64,000 nucleotides of DNA from Methylobacterium sp. W2 (GTDB taxonomy: Bacteria > Pseudomonadota > Alphaproteobacteria > Rhizobiales > Beijerinckiaceae): NCBI RefSeq assembly GCF_020662345.1, contig NZ_VMOA01000031.1:1-64000 (forward strand), given 5' to 3'. Every line of letters starts with the position of its first letter. The first letter of the stretch is position 1. The notes below the pieces were generated by a model. That model was not told the origin of the DNA, searched no databases, and worked only from the letters and a program-made list of their open reading frames with translations. The position numbers were made by a program, and so were the translations under genes. Shown piece after piece: positions 54,079 to 63,751 of this stretch.

Positions 54079-55154
54079 GACGCGCTTCCGGTGAAGCGCT
54101 CGATCACACTCATGAGCGGCTTGGGCCTCAGGTCGGAATCCAGGGGAAGCGGACGGTTCGCCGTCCCGTCGGGACGGGTGAAGTATATCGGCACCCAGGT
54201 ATAACGATCCGTAATGCCCCAGGTAAGAATCTGGCTCGGCGGTGTCACCTCTTCCACAATGCGGAGGAAGTCGGCCGCTTTGCGCGCGATGATCTCGTCA
54301 CGGATGGCGATGTCCGTCGGCAGGCCGACATCGATCACGTCGAGCTCGGTGATCAGAACGTCGAGCTTCATCGCCGCGATCTCCCGCAGGAAGCCCTGGA
54401 GGCCGTCGCGGTCGATCTCCCGGTCGGCGAACAGGTGAGCCTGCAGGCCGATGGCATGGATCGGGATGCCCCGGTCGATGAGGGAGCGCGCGATGGCGAG
54501 GATGCCGGCGCGCCGCATGGCGAAGCGTGGCCCGACATACTCGATGTCGTATTCGTTGAGGACGAGCCGGGCCGCGGGATCGGCCGCATGGGCGGCCTTG
54601 AAGGCGATCGGGATGTATTCGGCCCCGAGAGTCCTCGTCCAGACGAAGGGACGCAGGTCCTGCGGCGAGGCCGGATTGTCGGGCATCGGCTCGTTCACCA
54701 CGTCCCATGAACCGATGAAGCCGCGATAGCGGGACACCACCGTCTCGATATGGCCGGTCAGCACCCATTCCGCCTCGACGCGGCTGGTGATCGCCTCCGC
54801 CCAGGCCGGCATTCCGCCATACCAGGCCAGGGTGTGGCCGCGCAGGCCGAGCCCGTTCCGGCGGGCGAAGGCGGCGATCCGGTCGGCTTCGCCAAAATCG
54901 AACGTCTCCCGGTTCGGCCGCAGGACCGGCCATTTCAGGCCGCCCTCCGGCACCAGCAGCCGGCATCTGTCCACGAGTGCGGCACCGTAGCCGGCATCTG
55001 CCATGAGCGCGTTCCCCCGGACGGCGGCGCCGAACGGGATCTTGTTTCGCGGAGCGGCGAGGGCCGGACGGTCGTGGAGGATGCCTCCCGCGCCGAACAC
55101 GCCGCCCAGGGCTGCCTCGAGGATGGCCCGGCGATGGGGAAAGCCTTGTCTCAT
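54075..55154 (-). CDS. Tat-exported GH10 endo-1,4-beta-xylanase-like glycanase
   Basis: This 359-residue protein has a twin-arginine leader (PHRRAILEAALGGVFGAGG) and a GH10 TIM barrel. The catalytic acid/base Glu is in SWDVVNEPM (about residue 155), the nucleophile Glu in VLITELDVID (about 267), and the substrate-site signature in LRGHTLAWYGGMPAW. GGAGG lies 7 bases before the ATG at 55154. Coupled to a glycosyltransferase inside an exopolysaccharide locus, it more likely trims the cell's own polymer than plant xylan. This is inference. Confidence 0.88.
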   Translation of the reverse strand: MRQGFPHRRAILEAALGGVFGAGGILHDRPALAAPRNKIPFGAAVRGNALMADAGYGAALVDRCRLLVPEGGLKWPVLRPNRETFDFGEADRIAAFARRNGLGLRGHTLAWYGGMPAWAEAITSRVEAEWVLTGHIETVVSRYRGFIGSWDVVNEPMPDNPASPQDLRPFVWTRTLGAEYIPIAFKAAHAADPAARLVLNEYDIEYVGPRFAMRRAGILAIARSLIDRGIPIHAIGLQAHLFADREIDRDGLQGFLREIAAMKLDVLITELDVIDVGLPTDIAIRDEIIARKAADFLRIVEEVTPPSQILTWGITDRYTWVPIYFTRPDGTANRPLPLDSDLRPKPLMSVIERFTGSAS

Positions 55155-55434
55155 GCCGGAACCTCCAGAGGGGTGGGATTCGTCCAAAACGGCACACTCC
55201 GCCGGGGCATGGCGAACGGTTTTGCAAGTTCAGGTCCGCACATGAGAGGATAGACGTCCCTGGTGACGTTCCCGACACGTTCGATCGTTGTGGCATGCCT
55301 CCCGCCGCCCGGCGATCGAGACATGCATCCTGCGCCGGGACTCGATGGCGCCTCGTTCCGGCCCGCCCGTCTCGGGCGAGGCCGACCCTCCTCCTGCCCC
55401 GTTTCGTGGCACGGGCTCTGCGGATGCATCGGCC

Positions 55435-56766
55435 ATGACCGCCCAATCGTCCCGAAATCCGACACCCGGCGCGGGGCACCGCATCGGGAGCCGGCGCCTC
55501 GCGCCGATGCGCCTCGTCGCCGGCGCGTGGTCGACCCACCGCACCGTGCTGATCGGCTACGGCCAGCTCCTGGCCGGCGCGGGCGGGCGCCTCGCGCTCC
55601 AGATGGTCTACTTCCTGGTTCTCGCCAACACGCTGAGCCTCGCGGAGATGGGTGTCTTCGCCTCCGTCTCGGCGGCGGGCGTGATGATCGGATGCCTGGC
55701 GGGTTTCGGCTTCCAATCCTTCGTGATGCGCTCGGCCGCCGGCCGGCGCTCGTCGATGGGGGGATATCTCGCCGTCTATTATGCCTGTTTCGGGCTCGCC
55801 CTGCCGATCATGCTCGGCCTCTCGCTGGCCCTCTATGCGCTTCTGTTCCGGGACGTGATCGCCCTGCCCGGCTATCTCGCGATCATCGTGGTCGAGGTGG
55901 CGCTCTGGCGCCAGATCGAACTCCTCGTCCAAGTCAATAACGGGCTCGGCCGCTATGCCGCCGCGGCCACGGTGGTGTCGCTTCCCGTGGGCTTTCGCGC
56001 CGCCGCCGCCGTGGCGTTCTGGGCTGCGGGCGGCGGCGATGCCGAGACCTGGGCCGTCTACTATCTCGTCGGCAACGCGATCTCTGTGACCGTCCTCGCC
56101 TTTCTCTTCCACCCGCGCACGCGGATGCGGTTCCGCGCGGTGCTGCTCAAGGGCCGGCTGCGCGACGGACTGCTCTACGCCGCCTCCTACTTCATGTTTC
56201 TGGCCCAGGGCGAGATCGACAAGCTCATCGTGCTGACGCTCGCCGGCGAGCGCATGGCGGGTATCTACGCGATCTCGATGCGGCTCATCGATCTCACCGG
56301 CGTGCCGCTGCGGCCGATGTTCATGATGTATTCGCGCAAGCTGATCCAGGCCGGCCGCGCCACCCGGGCGTCCTTGCGCGAATGCCTGAAGGTGGAGGCG
56401 ATGGTCGCTTGCGTCTCGACGGGCGCCCTCGTCTTCATGATCGCCGTCCTGCACATCCGGCCCGATCTTCTCGGCCCGAACGTGTCGGCCGCCTACGGCA
56501 TGCTCACCGTCATCGTCGCGGTGCCGGCGGTGCGCAACCTCCTGGAGTTCCAGGGCGAACTGTTCTTCGCCTTCGGCCGGATGGGGTTGCGCGCGGGCGT
56601 CACGGCTGCGCTCATCGCCTTCAAGGCGGCGGCCTTCATCCTGCTCCTCACGGCTTTTCCCGATCCGGCGCAGTGGAGCCTGTGGCTGAACGCGATCTAT
56701 GTCGCGATCTACGCGTTCTCCTTCTTTACCCTCTACGGTCTTTTGTGGCGGAACACGGCACCGTGA
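55435..56766 (+). CDS. Polysaccharide flippase (Wzx/MOP-type)
   Basis: In this 443-residue protein about twelve hydrophobic helices begin with LIGYGQLLAGAGGRLALQMV. A repeated pattern of paired helices and the Wzx/MATE-like GVPLRPMFMMYSRKLIQAGR loop place it among oligosaccharide-lipid flippases. The start is uncertain: ATGs at 55345 and 55435 are in frame, and the frame is open further up. It is divergent from the GH10 gene and co-directional with the downstream DUF6492 gene. Confidence 0.82.
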   Translation: MTAQSSRNPTPGAGHRIGSRRLAPMRLVAGAWSTHRTVLIGYGQLLAGAGGRLALQMVYFLVLANTLSLAEMGVFASVSAAGVMIGCLAGFGFQSFVMRSAAGRRSSMGGYLAVYYACFGLALPIMLGLSLALYALLFRDVIALPGYLAIIVVEVALWRQIELLVQVNNGLGRYAAAATVVSLPVGFRAAAAVAFWAAGGGDAETWAVYYLVGNAISVTVLAFLFHPRTRMRFRAVLLKGRLRDGLLYAASYFMFLAQGEIDKLIVLTLAGERMAGIYAISMRLIDLTGVPLRPMFMMYSRKLIQAGRATRASLRECLKVEAMVACVSTGALVFMIAVLHIRPDLLGPNVSAAYGMLTVIVAVPAVRNLLEFQGELFFAFGRMGLRAGVTAALIAFKAAAFILLLTAFPDPAQWSLWLNAIYVAIYAFSFFTLYGLLWRNTAP

Positions 56767-56866
56767 TCGCGACACCCCGAGACAGGCGCAGTCCGATGAC
56801 GGAATCCTTCACCCTTCCCGACGCAGGGTCCTCCCGATGAAGGGCGGCGGATCGAAGGAGGTGCGT

Positions 56867-57829
56867 ATGAAGGCCGAGACTGGAGATCGTGCCTCCGCAT
56901 CCGCAGGGCAGGACCAGGCCGAGACGGTGGGCCTGATCACGCTCAGCCACCGGGGTGATCTCGAGCGGTGCGCTCTGCTGTTCGAGACCATCGACCGGCA
57001 CGCGACGCCGCGCGGCTGTCACTACGTCATCGTCGACGACAAGGACGTGGCGTTGTTCGCGCGTTTTGCCCGCCCCGATCGTCGCATCCTGCCGCTGTCT
57101 CAGTTCCTGCCCTGGTGGATGCGGCCGATTCCCGTCCTGCGCTGGCGCGGGCGCCGCTACTGGCTCACGCCCTTCGGCAAGCCGGTCAGCGGCTGGCACG
57201 TCCAGCAGATCGTCAAGATCGAGGCCACGCGCCGGCTGCCGGAAGCGCGCTACTGCCTGATCGATTCCGACATCTACTTCTTCCGGGACTTCGACCTCGC
57301 CGCCCTGGCCGAGCCCAACCCGACACCCTTCCACGTCCATCCCGGCGGTGTCGTGGCCAACCGGCCCCGGCATATCCTCTGGATCGGCACCGCAAGCCGC
57401 CTCCTCGGCACCAGGGCGCAGAGCGTGCCCGCCGACGATTACATCGACCAGATCATCATCTGGGATCAGGCGACGGCACGGGCGATGACCGACCGGATCG
57501 AGGCGGTGACCGGCCATGGCTGGGTCGCTGCCCTGTGTCGGGACCGCAATTTCTCGGAATACATGATCTACGGCACCTTCGTCGCCCATACGCCCTCGGC
57601 CATGGAGCGCCACGCGGTGACGACGCAGAGCTTCTGCCGGACCCATTGGGACGACGATGCCCTGAGCGGGGCCGACATCCTTGCGATGCTGGAAGCCGCC
57701 ACCCCGACGGAGCGGGCCTTCTGCATCCAGTCCTTCGGATCGACGCCGCTTTCCACTATTCGCGCGAGCCTCGACGTGTTCCGTACCGGGGATGGAGCGG
57801 AGCGTCCCGAGCGGACGGAGGCGGCATGA
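56867..57829 (+). CDS. DUF6492-family glycosyltransferase-like protein
   Basis: This 320-residue protein opens with VGLITLSHRGDLERCALLFE and has a GT-A-like core with DSD in ARYCLIDSDIYFFRDF, as in DUF6492 proteins of polysaccharide loci. The ATG at 56867 follows a perfect AAGGAGG site; the frame extends upstream without one. It probably adds or modifies a sugar; its substrate is unknown. Confidence 0.8.
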   Translation: MKAETGDRASASAGQDQAETVGLITLSHRGDLERCALLFETIDRHATPRGCHYVIVDDKDVALFARFARPDRRILPLSQFLPWWMRPIPVLRWRGRRYWLTPFGKPVSGWHVQQIVKIEATRRLPEARYCLIDSDIYFFRDFDLAALAEPNPTPFHVHPGGVVANRPRHILWIGTASRLLGTRAQSVPADDYIDQIIIWDQATARAMTDRIEAVTGHGWVAALCRDRNFSEYMIYGTFVAHTPSAMERHAVTTQSFCRTHWDDDALSGADILAMLEAATPTERAFCIQSFGSTPLSTIRASLDVFRTGDGAERPERTEAA

Positions 57830-58069
57830 CGCGGCCCTCCCCCTGCGCCTCGACTTGTTGAGGCAGAGCGCCCGCGGGGAATTAAGGATGACGACGATCG
57901 ACATGAGGACGATTGCGTTTCCGCGAGCCCGGTACTTGGAAAAGTAAGAATTGGCGTGTCATGTGCGAGGGCACGGCCGACGCACTTCAAGGAAGGCGGA
58001 TCCCCTCCCATGCTCTCGCAGAAGTCCTCGATCCCGTCTCGCGCCATCACGACGGAATAGAGACGGAGC
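57830..58069. other. Leader region upstream of the methyltransferase gene
   Basis: Contains a 19-codon frame (57888-57947, TTIDMRTIAFPRARYLEK) after an AAGG site, which may be a leader peptide or chance. No promoter was clearly identified. Confidence 0.3.
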
Positions 58070-58882
58070 ATGCAGGCCATGGCACAGGACGACACCGCCA
58101 CAATGGCGCGGCAGGTCGCGCTGGAGGATCTTCACCACGATACGGAGATGCCGGCCGGGGAGGCCGGGTTCAGCCTCGCGAAGGTCCACGAAATCCTTGA
58201 GGCGCTGCTTCCGGCGGGCGAGGTCTCGGTCTACGAGGCCGGCGGCGGGGCGTCCTCCTATCTTCCGGTCGCGGTGCTGCGCCGCTCCCGCGTGACCGTG
58301 GTCGACATCGATCCGACCCAGGTGAGCAACAACGCCTACGCCGAGACGGTGGTCTGCGGCGATGTGCAGGTCCACCGATTCACGCCCCGGACCTTCGACC
58401 TCGTGACAAGCTACAACGTCATCGAGCATCTGCCGGATGTCGGGGCTGCGATGGAGCGTTTCGCCGAATGCCTGAAGCCCGGTGGCCTCCTGCTCATCGG
58501 CGCCCCGCATCCGCGCTCGCTTTCCGGCCTCGTGACGAAGTATTCGCCGCACTGGTTCCACGTCTGGTTCTACCGCCATATCCGCGGCCACGAGCGGGCA
58601 GGTGAGCCGGGCGAGCCTCCGTTCCCGGTGCATTACCATCCGCTCGTCCTGCCGGCCCGGCTGAAGCCGTTCCTCGATCGCGTCGGACTCGAACCCGTGT
58701 ATGAGCGCGTCTACGAGAGCCCACGCTATGCGGAGATGCGGCTGCGCCGTCCGCGGCTGGCCGCCCTCGTCGACGGCGTCACGGATCTGGCGAACCTGGC
58801 GGTGGGCCGGCGCATCAACCTGCGGCACGGAGACTATCATCTCGTGCTGCGCAAGCGGGCCGGGCATCCGACGTCGCAATGA
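58070..58882 (+). CDS. SAM-dependent methyltransferase (class I)
   Basis: This 270-residue protein has motif I as VYEAGGGASSYLPVAV (glycine-rich loop), motif II as VVDIDPTQ, and TFDLVTSYNVIEHLPDV with CLKPGGLLLIGAPHP, the usual methyltransf_11/23 layout. GGAG lies just upstream of the ATG. The deacetylase gene follows with an ATGA overlap, so methylation and deacetylation of the same polymer or intermediate are plausible. Confidence 0.9.
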   Translation: MQAMAQDDTATMARQVALEDLHHDTEMPAGEAGFSLAKVHEILEALLPAGEVSVYEAGGGASSYLPVAVLRRSRVTVVDIDPTQVSNNAYAETVVCGDVQVHRFTPRTFDLVTSYNVIEHLPDVGAAMERFAECLKPGGLLLIGAPHPRSLSGLVTKYSPHWFHVWFYRHIRGHERAGEPGEPPFPVHYHPLVLPARLKPFLDRVGLEPVYERVYESPRYAEMRLRRPRLAALVDGVTDLANLAVGRRINLRHGDYHLVLRKRAGHPTSQ

Positions 58883-59757
58883 CCCCCGACGCCATCCTCG
58901 ATCGCGACGCGACCGACCTCAGGGCCCGGCTCTCGCTGCGGGCCCGGCTCTCGCATCGTCTGTCGCGGCATGTCCCGACCGCGCCCGCGCTCCCCCGCCT
59001 GCATGGCCCGATGGTGAGCGTCACCTTCGACGACGTGCCGGACACGGCCTGCAGCACCGGTGCGGCCGTCCTTGACGCCCATGGCGCCAAGGGCACGTTC
59101 TACGTCTCCCGCACCCTCCTTGGCACCGCCACCGAGCATTGGCGGGTCGCCGGGGCCGAGGCCCTGGCGGAGATCCATCGCCGCGGGCACGAGATCGGCT
59201 GCCATACCCATGACCACAGCCTCGTTCCCACCCTCGACACACGGGACTTCGCCGCAGATATCGGGCGCAACCGGGATGCGCTCGCGGCCCTCGTGCCGGG
59301 GCTGGTGCTGGAGAATTTCGCCTTCCCCTACGGGTATGCCTCGCTGGCCGCAAAGCGCGTGCTGAGCCGGACCTACGGGTCGGGTCGCAGCATCGTACCG
59401 GGTCTGAATGCCGGCCGCATCGACCGTTATTTCCTGCGCGCGAACCCGCTCTTCGACCGCTGCCTCGACGCCGGCCTCCTCGCGCGCCTGATGGACGATG
59501 CGGTGGCCCGCAACGGCTGGGTCATCTTCTTCGGTCACGACGTCGCCGAGGGAGCGAGCCCCTACGGCTGCTCCCCCAGCCTGCTGGAGTCCACCATCGC
59601 GGCCGCCAGCCGGCGCGGCATTCCGGTGGTCTCGATCGCGGAGGGGATGGCACGGACTCGTGGTGTCGCCGGGGAGCGGTGCCCCATGCAGGAGGAATCC
59701 CGCCAGTCGGGCGAGATCTCGGTGCAGCGCGCGAAGGGCGGCCCACGCGACCGATGA
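58879..59757 (+). CDS. Polysaccharide deacetylase family (CE4/NodB) protein
   Basis: This 292-residue protein shows NodB motif 1 TFDDVPD (D51, D52) and the zinc site H109/H113 in EIGCHTHDHS. Motif 3 is NFAFPYGYASL, with a late His in VIFFGHDV. There is no signal peptide, so it acts in the cytoplasm or needs another route; this is unusual for polymer-modifying CE4 enzymes. It overlaps the methyltransferase gene by ATGA. Confidence 0.88.
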   Translation: MTPDAILDRDATDLRARLSLRARLSHRLSRHVPTAPALPRLHGPMVSVTFDDVPDTACSTGAAVLDAHGAKGTFYVSRTLLGTATEHWRVAGAEALAEIHRRGHEIGCHTHDHSLVPTLDTRDFAADIGRNRDALAALVPGLVLENFAFPYGYASLAAKRVLSRTYGSGRSIVPGLNAGRIDRYFLRANPLFDRCLDAGLLARLMDDAVARNGWVIFFGHDVAEGASPYGCSPSLLESTIAAASRRGIPVVSIAEGMARTRGVAGERCPMQEESRQSGEISVQRAKGGPRDR

Positions 59758-60079
59758 TCCCGACCGCATCCCGGGGGTTTTCCGTTGCGCCCGGCGTGGT
59801 GACAACAACATGTCGTCAGATGTCCCATCCGCCTCCGGCGGGCCGCGTAAAGACGTGATTCATCATCGTGTCGCGTCGTGACGCATTCATTGATGGTCGA
59901 CTGAGAATTTAATCTAATCTGGACTCGCAGTTGCTATTCCCTCGTGCATTCGGCCGCGCGCGCCACGAAGTGTGCCGGGTCGGGACAGGAACGGTCGGAA
60001 GCGGGATCGTCACATCGGCAATCCCGGTGCGCACCGGCGCCCGTGTATCCTCGAAACTTGTGACGGCGGGAGGCGATTG
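59758..60079. other. Intergenic region upstream of the Wzz-like gene
   Basis: No gene is supported. The AT-rich 'gagaatttaatctaatctgg' near 59904 and a TTGATG about 14-19 bases before TAATCT could be a sigma-70-like promoter for the wzz-wecG pair, though the spacing is off. Confidence 0.35.
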
Positions 60080-62044
60080 ATGTTGGTCTACGACGAGCCC
60101 CCGGCATCCGGCAGGCCCAATGCGGCCGAGCCGGAGCGGAGCGCCTATCGCCTGTCCGTCGGGGGCGTCTTCTCCGCACTGCGCCGGCGCATCGTCTGGA
60201 TTATGGCCTGCGCCTTCATTCTGGCCGGGATCGGCCTCGTCGTGGGAAAGATGCTGACCCCTCGCTACACCGCCGAGGCGCAGATCTATATCGACCCGCG
60301 CGACCTGAATCTGGTCTCCCGTGAGTTGACCACCGGTGGTCAGGATTCCAACGCATACCAGAGCGTGGTGGAGAGCCAGACCCGTCTCATCACCTCGAGC
60401 AGCGTGTTGCGCCGGGCCGTCGATGCCACCGGCCTCACCAAGGACGACGAGTTCGCGGCCGCGTCCGGCGGCGGGATCGTCGCGAAAATCGGCGCCGCCC
60501 TGGGCCTCGGGAGCCCGGACGCGCCGCCGGATGCCGAGGGCGACGCGAATGCGGCGATCGCCCAGCTGCAGCAGCGCCTCTCCGTGCGCCGGACGGGCCG
60601 GACCTATGTGATCGACGTCTCGGTCTGGTCTCGGGAGGCGGCGAAGGCCGCTCGCCTCGCCAACGCGGTCGTGGCGGCTTACCTCGCCGAGGATGCCGCC
60701 ACCCGGACCGACGCCGCCAACCGCGCCAATTCCGGCCTTACCGCGCGCCTCGGCGAATTGCGTAATGCCCTCAACGCCGCCGAGAACCGGGTTCAGGCCT
60801 ACCGGGCCGAGACCGGCCTCGTGGGCACCCGCGACGCCCTCGTCAGCGATCAGCAACTGACCCAGATCAACGCGCAACTCGCCGCCGCCCGTGCGCGTGT
60901 CGTGGAGGCGCAGGCCCGCGTCGAGCAGAGCCAGCGCATCGCCCGCGCCGGCCTGGATGCCGGGGCGACGGACGATGTCCTCGCCTCGCAGACCGTGGCC
61001 GGCCTACGCGGCCAATACGCGGAACTCACCCGGCGCCAGGCCGAACTCACCAACGAACTCGGGCCGCGTCATCCGTCCGTCTCCTCCATGGTCAAGCAGG
61101 TCGCCCAGGCGCGGCGCTCCATCGACCAGGAGGTCGCCCGCTTCGCTCAGGCCGCCCAGACCGACCTCGCCAAGGCGCGGGCCACGGCATCCGCCCTGGA
61201 GAAAAACTTCGATCAGGCCAAGGGTCGCACGGTCGGTCTCGCCCAGGCCTCGATCCGCCTGCGCGAGCTCGAGCGGGAGGCGGAGGCCAGCCGCTCGGTC
61301 TACGAGGCCTTCCTCACCCGCTCGCGCGAAACCGGCCAGCAGGCCTATCTCGACATGGGCAATGCCCGTGTCGTCTCCCCGGCGACGAAGCCGATCATGC
61401 GCAGTTTTCCGCCGCCCGCGCGCACACTGATGGTGATGGGCCTATTCACCGGGCTCGGCCTCGGCGTTCTCCTCGCCCTGCTCGATGACTGGGCGCGTTT
61501 CGGCCGGCCGGGCCGCGTATCCAGGCCGTCCCAGGTTTTCGCGGCAGCGCAGGCTCCCGAGCAGACGCAAGCCCCGCTGGCCAAGCAAGCCCCGCTGGCC
61601 AAGCAAGCTCCCGAGCCGACCCGCCTACCCGACCCGGATCCGCTGCCCCGTTCGGTCGAGGCGCCGGTCCCGCCGCGTGCCGCCAAGGACAGCCGTATCC
61701 CCGCGACTCCCCGCGCCTTCCGGGCGCCCGATCTCCCGGCTCCCCGGCGATCGCCCATGGCTTTCTTTCGGGGCGGAGCCAAGGAGGCGGATAGCAAGCC
61801 GGCCTTCGAACCCGCAGCCCGAATGGAGCCGACACGCTCCGTGGAGCCAGCACCGCCGGCGAAATCCCACGGGCGTCCCGAACCCGAATCTCGTCTCAAA
61901 CCAAAGCCATCCCTCGAATCGGAACAGGCCGTGACACCGTCGTTCGACAAACCCGGCTCGGCCAAACGCCTCGCGGGGAAGCGCGCCTCGACCGCATCGT
62001 TCAGCGTTTCGGGCGCTGCCGCCCTGGTGGGAGGGGGGCGATGA
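60080..62044 (+). CDS. Wzz-type polysaccharide co-polymerase (chain-length determinant)
   Basis: This 654-residue inner-membrane protein has a first helix at about 37-57 (IVWIMACAFILAGIGLVVGK). A large periplasmic coiled-coil domain (about 58-465; e.g. LRNALNAAENRVQAYRAETG) is followed by a second helix at about 470-490 (LMVMGLFTGLGLGVLLALLD). A Pro/Ala-rich cytoplasmic tail of about 160 residues includes the short repeat APLAKQAPLAKQAP. There is no Walker kinase domain, so any tyrosine kinase is separate. GGGAGG lies just before the ATG. Confidence 0.9.
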   Translation: MLVYDEPPASGRPNAAEPERSAYRLSVGGVFSALRRRIVWIMACAFILAGIGLVVGKMLTPRYTAEAQIYIDPRDLNLVSRELTTGGQDSNAYQSVVESQTRLITSSSVLRRAVDATGLTKDDEFAAASGGGIVAKIGAALGLGSPDAPPDAEGDANAAIAQLQQRLSVRRTGRTYVIDVSVWSREAAKAARLANAVVAAYLAEDAATRTDAANRANSGLTARLGELRNALNAAENRVQAYRAETGLVGTRDALVSDQQLTQINAQLAAARARVVEAQARVEQSQRIARAGLDAGATDDVLASQTVAGLRGQYAELTRRQAELTNELGPRHPSVSSMVKQVAQARRSIDQEVARFAQAAQTDLAKARATASALEKNFDQAKGRTVGLAQASIRLRELEREAEASRSVYEAFLTRSRETGQQAYLDMGNARVVSPATKPIMRSFPPPARTLMVMGLFTGLGLGVLLALLDDWARFGRPGRVSRPSQVFAAAQAPEQTQAPLAKQAPLAKQAPEPTRLPDPDPLPRSVEAPVPPRAAKDSRIPATPRAFRAPDLPAPRRSPMAFFRGGAKEADSKPAFEPAARMEPTRSVEPAPPAKSHGRPEPESRLKPKPSLESEQAVTPSFDKPGSAKRLAGKRASTASFSVSGAAALVGGGR

Positions 62045-62922
62045 CGACGCCGTCCCGGGCCGTCCTCGGGCAGGTTCCCGTGACCTTTCTCGGCGGGATG
62101 TCGATCGCGGCTCTGGGAATGCAGGAGACCGTGGATAGGATGGCCGAGGCCGTGCGCCTCCATCCGAGACCCGGAACGCCCCTCTACTTCACCTCGGCCA
62201 ACGGTGAGGTGATGTCACGGCACGCACGGGATCCCGAGTTCGCCAGGCTGGTGGACACGGCCGATCTCATCAGTGCCGACGGACAGCCGATGGTGACGGT
62301 GTCACGCTTCGTCGGCGGCCGGGCCCTGCCCGTGCGGGTCGCCACCACCGATCTCTATCACGAGGTCGCCCGCAAGGCCGCCGCGGAGGGCCTGACCTTC
62401 TATCTCTATGGCGCCACCGAGGACGAAAACCGCGCGGCGGTGGCGACGACGCGGCGCCTGTATCCGGCGTTGCGCATCGTCGGTCATCACCACGGCTACC
62501 TCGCGGGCGACGCGCTGACGGACAAGATCGCGGAGATCGACGCCCTGGCGCCGGACATTCTCTGGATCGCCCTGGGGGTGCCGCGCGAGCAGGCCTTCGT
62601 GCGGGATTACGGGCCGCTCCTGCGGAACGTCGCCCTGATCAAGACCTCGGGCGGCCTGTTCAATTTCCTCTCCGGAAGCCGCAGCCGGGCACCGGCCTGG
62701 GTTCAGCGGATCGGGTTCGAATGGCTCTGGCGGCTGGTGCAGGAGCCCCGGCGTCTGTTCTGGCGATACTGTCTCACCAATCCCCACTCCCTCTATCTCA
62801 TGCTCACGCGCAGCGGCGACCGTCGGCGCGCGCGGCAAGACGACGGCAAGACCGGCGAGGCGATGGCGCTGACGGAGCCTGAGGAAAGCGATCTCGTCGG
62901 GAGACGGGCGAAGGGAGCCTGA
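62041..62922 (+). CDS. WecG/TagA/CpsF-family (GT26) glycosyltransferase
   Basis: This 293-residue protein has the family signatures YFTSANGEVMSRHARDPEFA, ISADGQPMV, TFYLYGATEDENRAAV and PDILWIALGVPREQAFVRDY (GVPxQE-like). FNFLSGSRSRAPAWVQRIGF EWLWRLVQEPRR (in two parts) completes the set. GT26 enzymes add an amino sugar or mannose early in repeat-unit synthesis on the lipid carrier. ATGA overlap couples it to the wzz gene. Confidence 0.92.
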   Translation: MTTPSRAVLGQVPVTFLGGMSIAALGMQETVDRMAEAVRLHPRPGTPLYFTSANGEVMSRHARDPEFARLVDTADLISADGQPMVTVSRFVGGRALPVRVATTDLYHEVARKAAAEGLTFYLYGATEDENRAAVATTRRLYPALRIVGHHHGYLAGDALTDKIAEIDALAPDILWIALGVPREQAFVRDYGPLLRNVALIKTSGGLFNFLSGSRSRAPAWVQRIGFEWLWRLVQEPRRLFWRYCLTNPHSLYLMLTRSGDRRRARQDDGKTGEAMALTEPEESDLVGRRAKGA

Positions 62923-62936
62923 CCCCTCCTCCGCGC

Positions 62937-63593
62937 TCAATGCTGCGCGAAGCCGGCGGCCATGTTCACCGCTAATGCCAGGACGCTGGTGTTGAACAGG
63001 TAGGCGTAGATGGTCTGCGCCGTCACGATCCGGCGGAAGGTCTTGCTCGTGATGTCGGTATCCGAGGTCTGTGACGTCGCCCCGATGGTGACGGAGAAGT
63101 AGAGAAAGTCCCAGAAATCCGGGTCCTCGTCACCGGGGAAGCCCAAGCCGCCGCGGTGCCGGCCCGCCTCGACCTCTCCATAGTAGAGGTGGGTATAATG
63201 CACGGTGAAGATCACCTGCACGAAGACCCAGGCGCAGAGCATCGTCATGACCGCCAGGATGAAGTGGGCGAGGCGCGGTGCATCCGGCTCCCGCCCTCCG
63301 ATCACCAGCATCGCCACGGCGCCGCAACTCGCGAGCCCTGCCAGGATGGCGAAGAGCGAGATTACCGGAGCGCTGTCGTCGAGCCGCGAGGCCTCCCGGC
63401 GCAGGGCGTCCTGCGACAGGGACGAGGTCCGCCAGATCACCAGGGCGGTGTAGACGACGACGCCGACGCACCAGCCGACGAGGAGGCGCGTCCAGATCGA
63501 GGCGAAGGGCAGGGCCACCGACAGCACCACCGCGAACACGATCGCCCCGAGGAGCCGCGGGCGCAGCAGGAAGGCCTGGAAGGGGTTCTGCAT
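62937..63593 (-). CDS. DUF1345 membrane protein
   Basis: This 218-residue protein has five or six membrane helices and the DUF1345 core (VHYTHLYYGEVEAGRHRGGL, DFWDFLYFSVTIGATSQTSD TDI, in two parts). The last segment resembles a cation-channel pore loop (SVTIGATSQTSD). Function unknown. It is convergent with the wecG-type gene. Confidence 0.88.
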   Translation of the reverse strand: MQNPFQAFLLRPRLLGAIVFAVVLSVALPFASIWTRLLVGWCVGVVVYTALVIWRTSSLSQDALRREASRLDDSAPVISLFAILAGLASCGAVAMLVIGGREPDAPRLAHFILAVMTMLCAWVFVQVIFTVHYTHLYYGEVEAGRHRGGLGFPGDEDPDFWDFLYFSVTIGATSQTSDTDITSKTFRRIVTAQTIYAYLFNTSVLALAVNMAAGFAQH

Positions 63594-63717
63594 CGATCGG
63601 CCTCGCGCTTCAGCATCCGGCTATAACCCCGGATCCCTGCGAGCGATCATCGCATCCCCGTGAGGGGAGGTTCGCTGAGACCCGGCGGACGGCCACCGCC
63701 GCGCGGTCGCGCCGACA

Positions 63718-63746
63718 GGCCCTGATGAGTCTGACTCATCGGGGCC
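63718..63746 (-). terminator. Hairpin after the DCC-type gene
   Basis: A 13-bp stem (GGCCCTGATGAGT/ACTCATCGGGGCC, one wobble, loop CTG) starts 5 bases after the stop codon at 63752. There is no T-run, so termination is plausible but unproven. Confidence 0.5.
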
Positions 63747-63751
63747 CGGTA

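Noticed and set aside
54298..56775. An 825-codon minus-strand frame across the GH10 and flippase genes
   Set aside because: Shadow frame; the true GH10 frame and the plus-strand flippase have clear family motifs.
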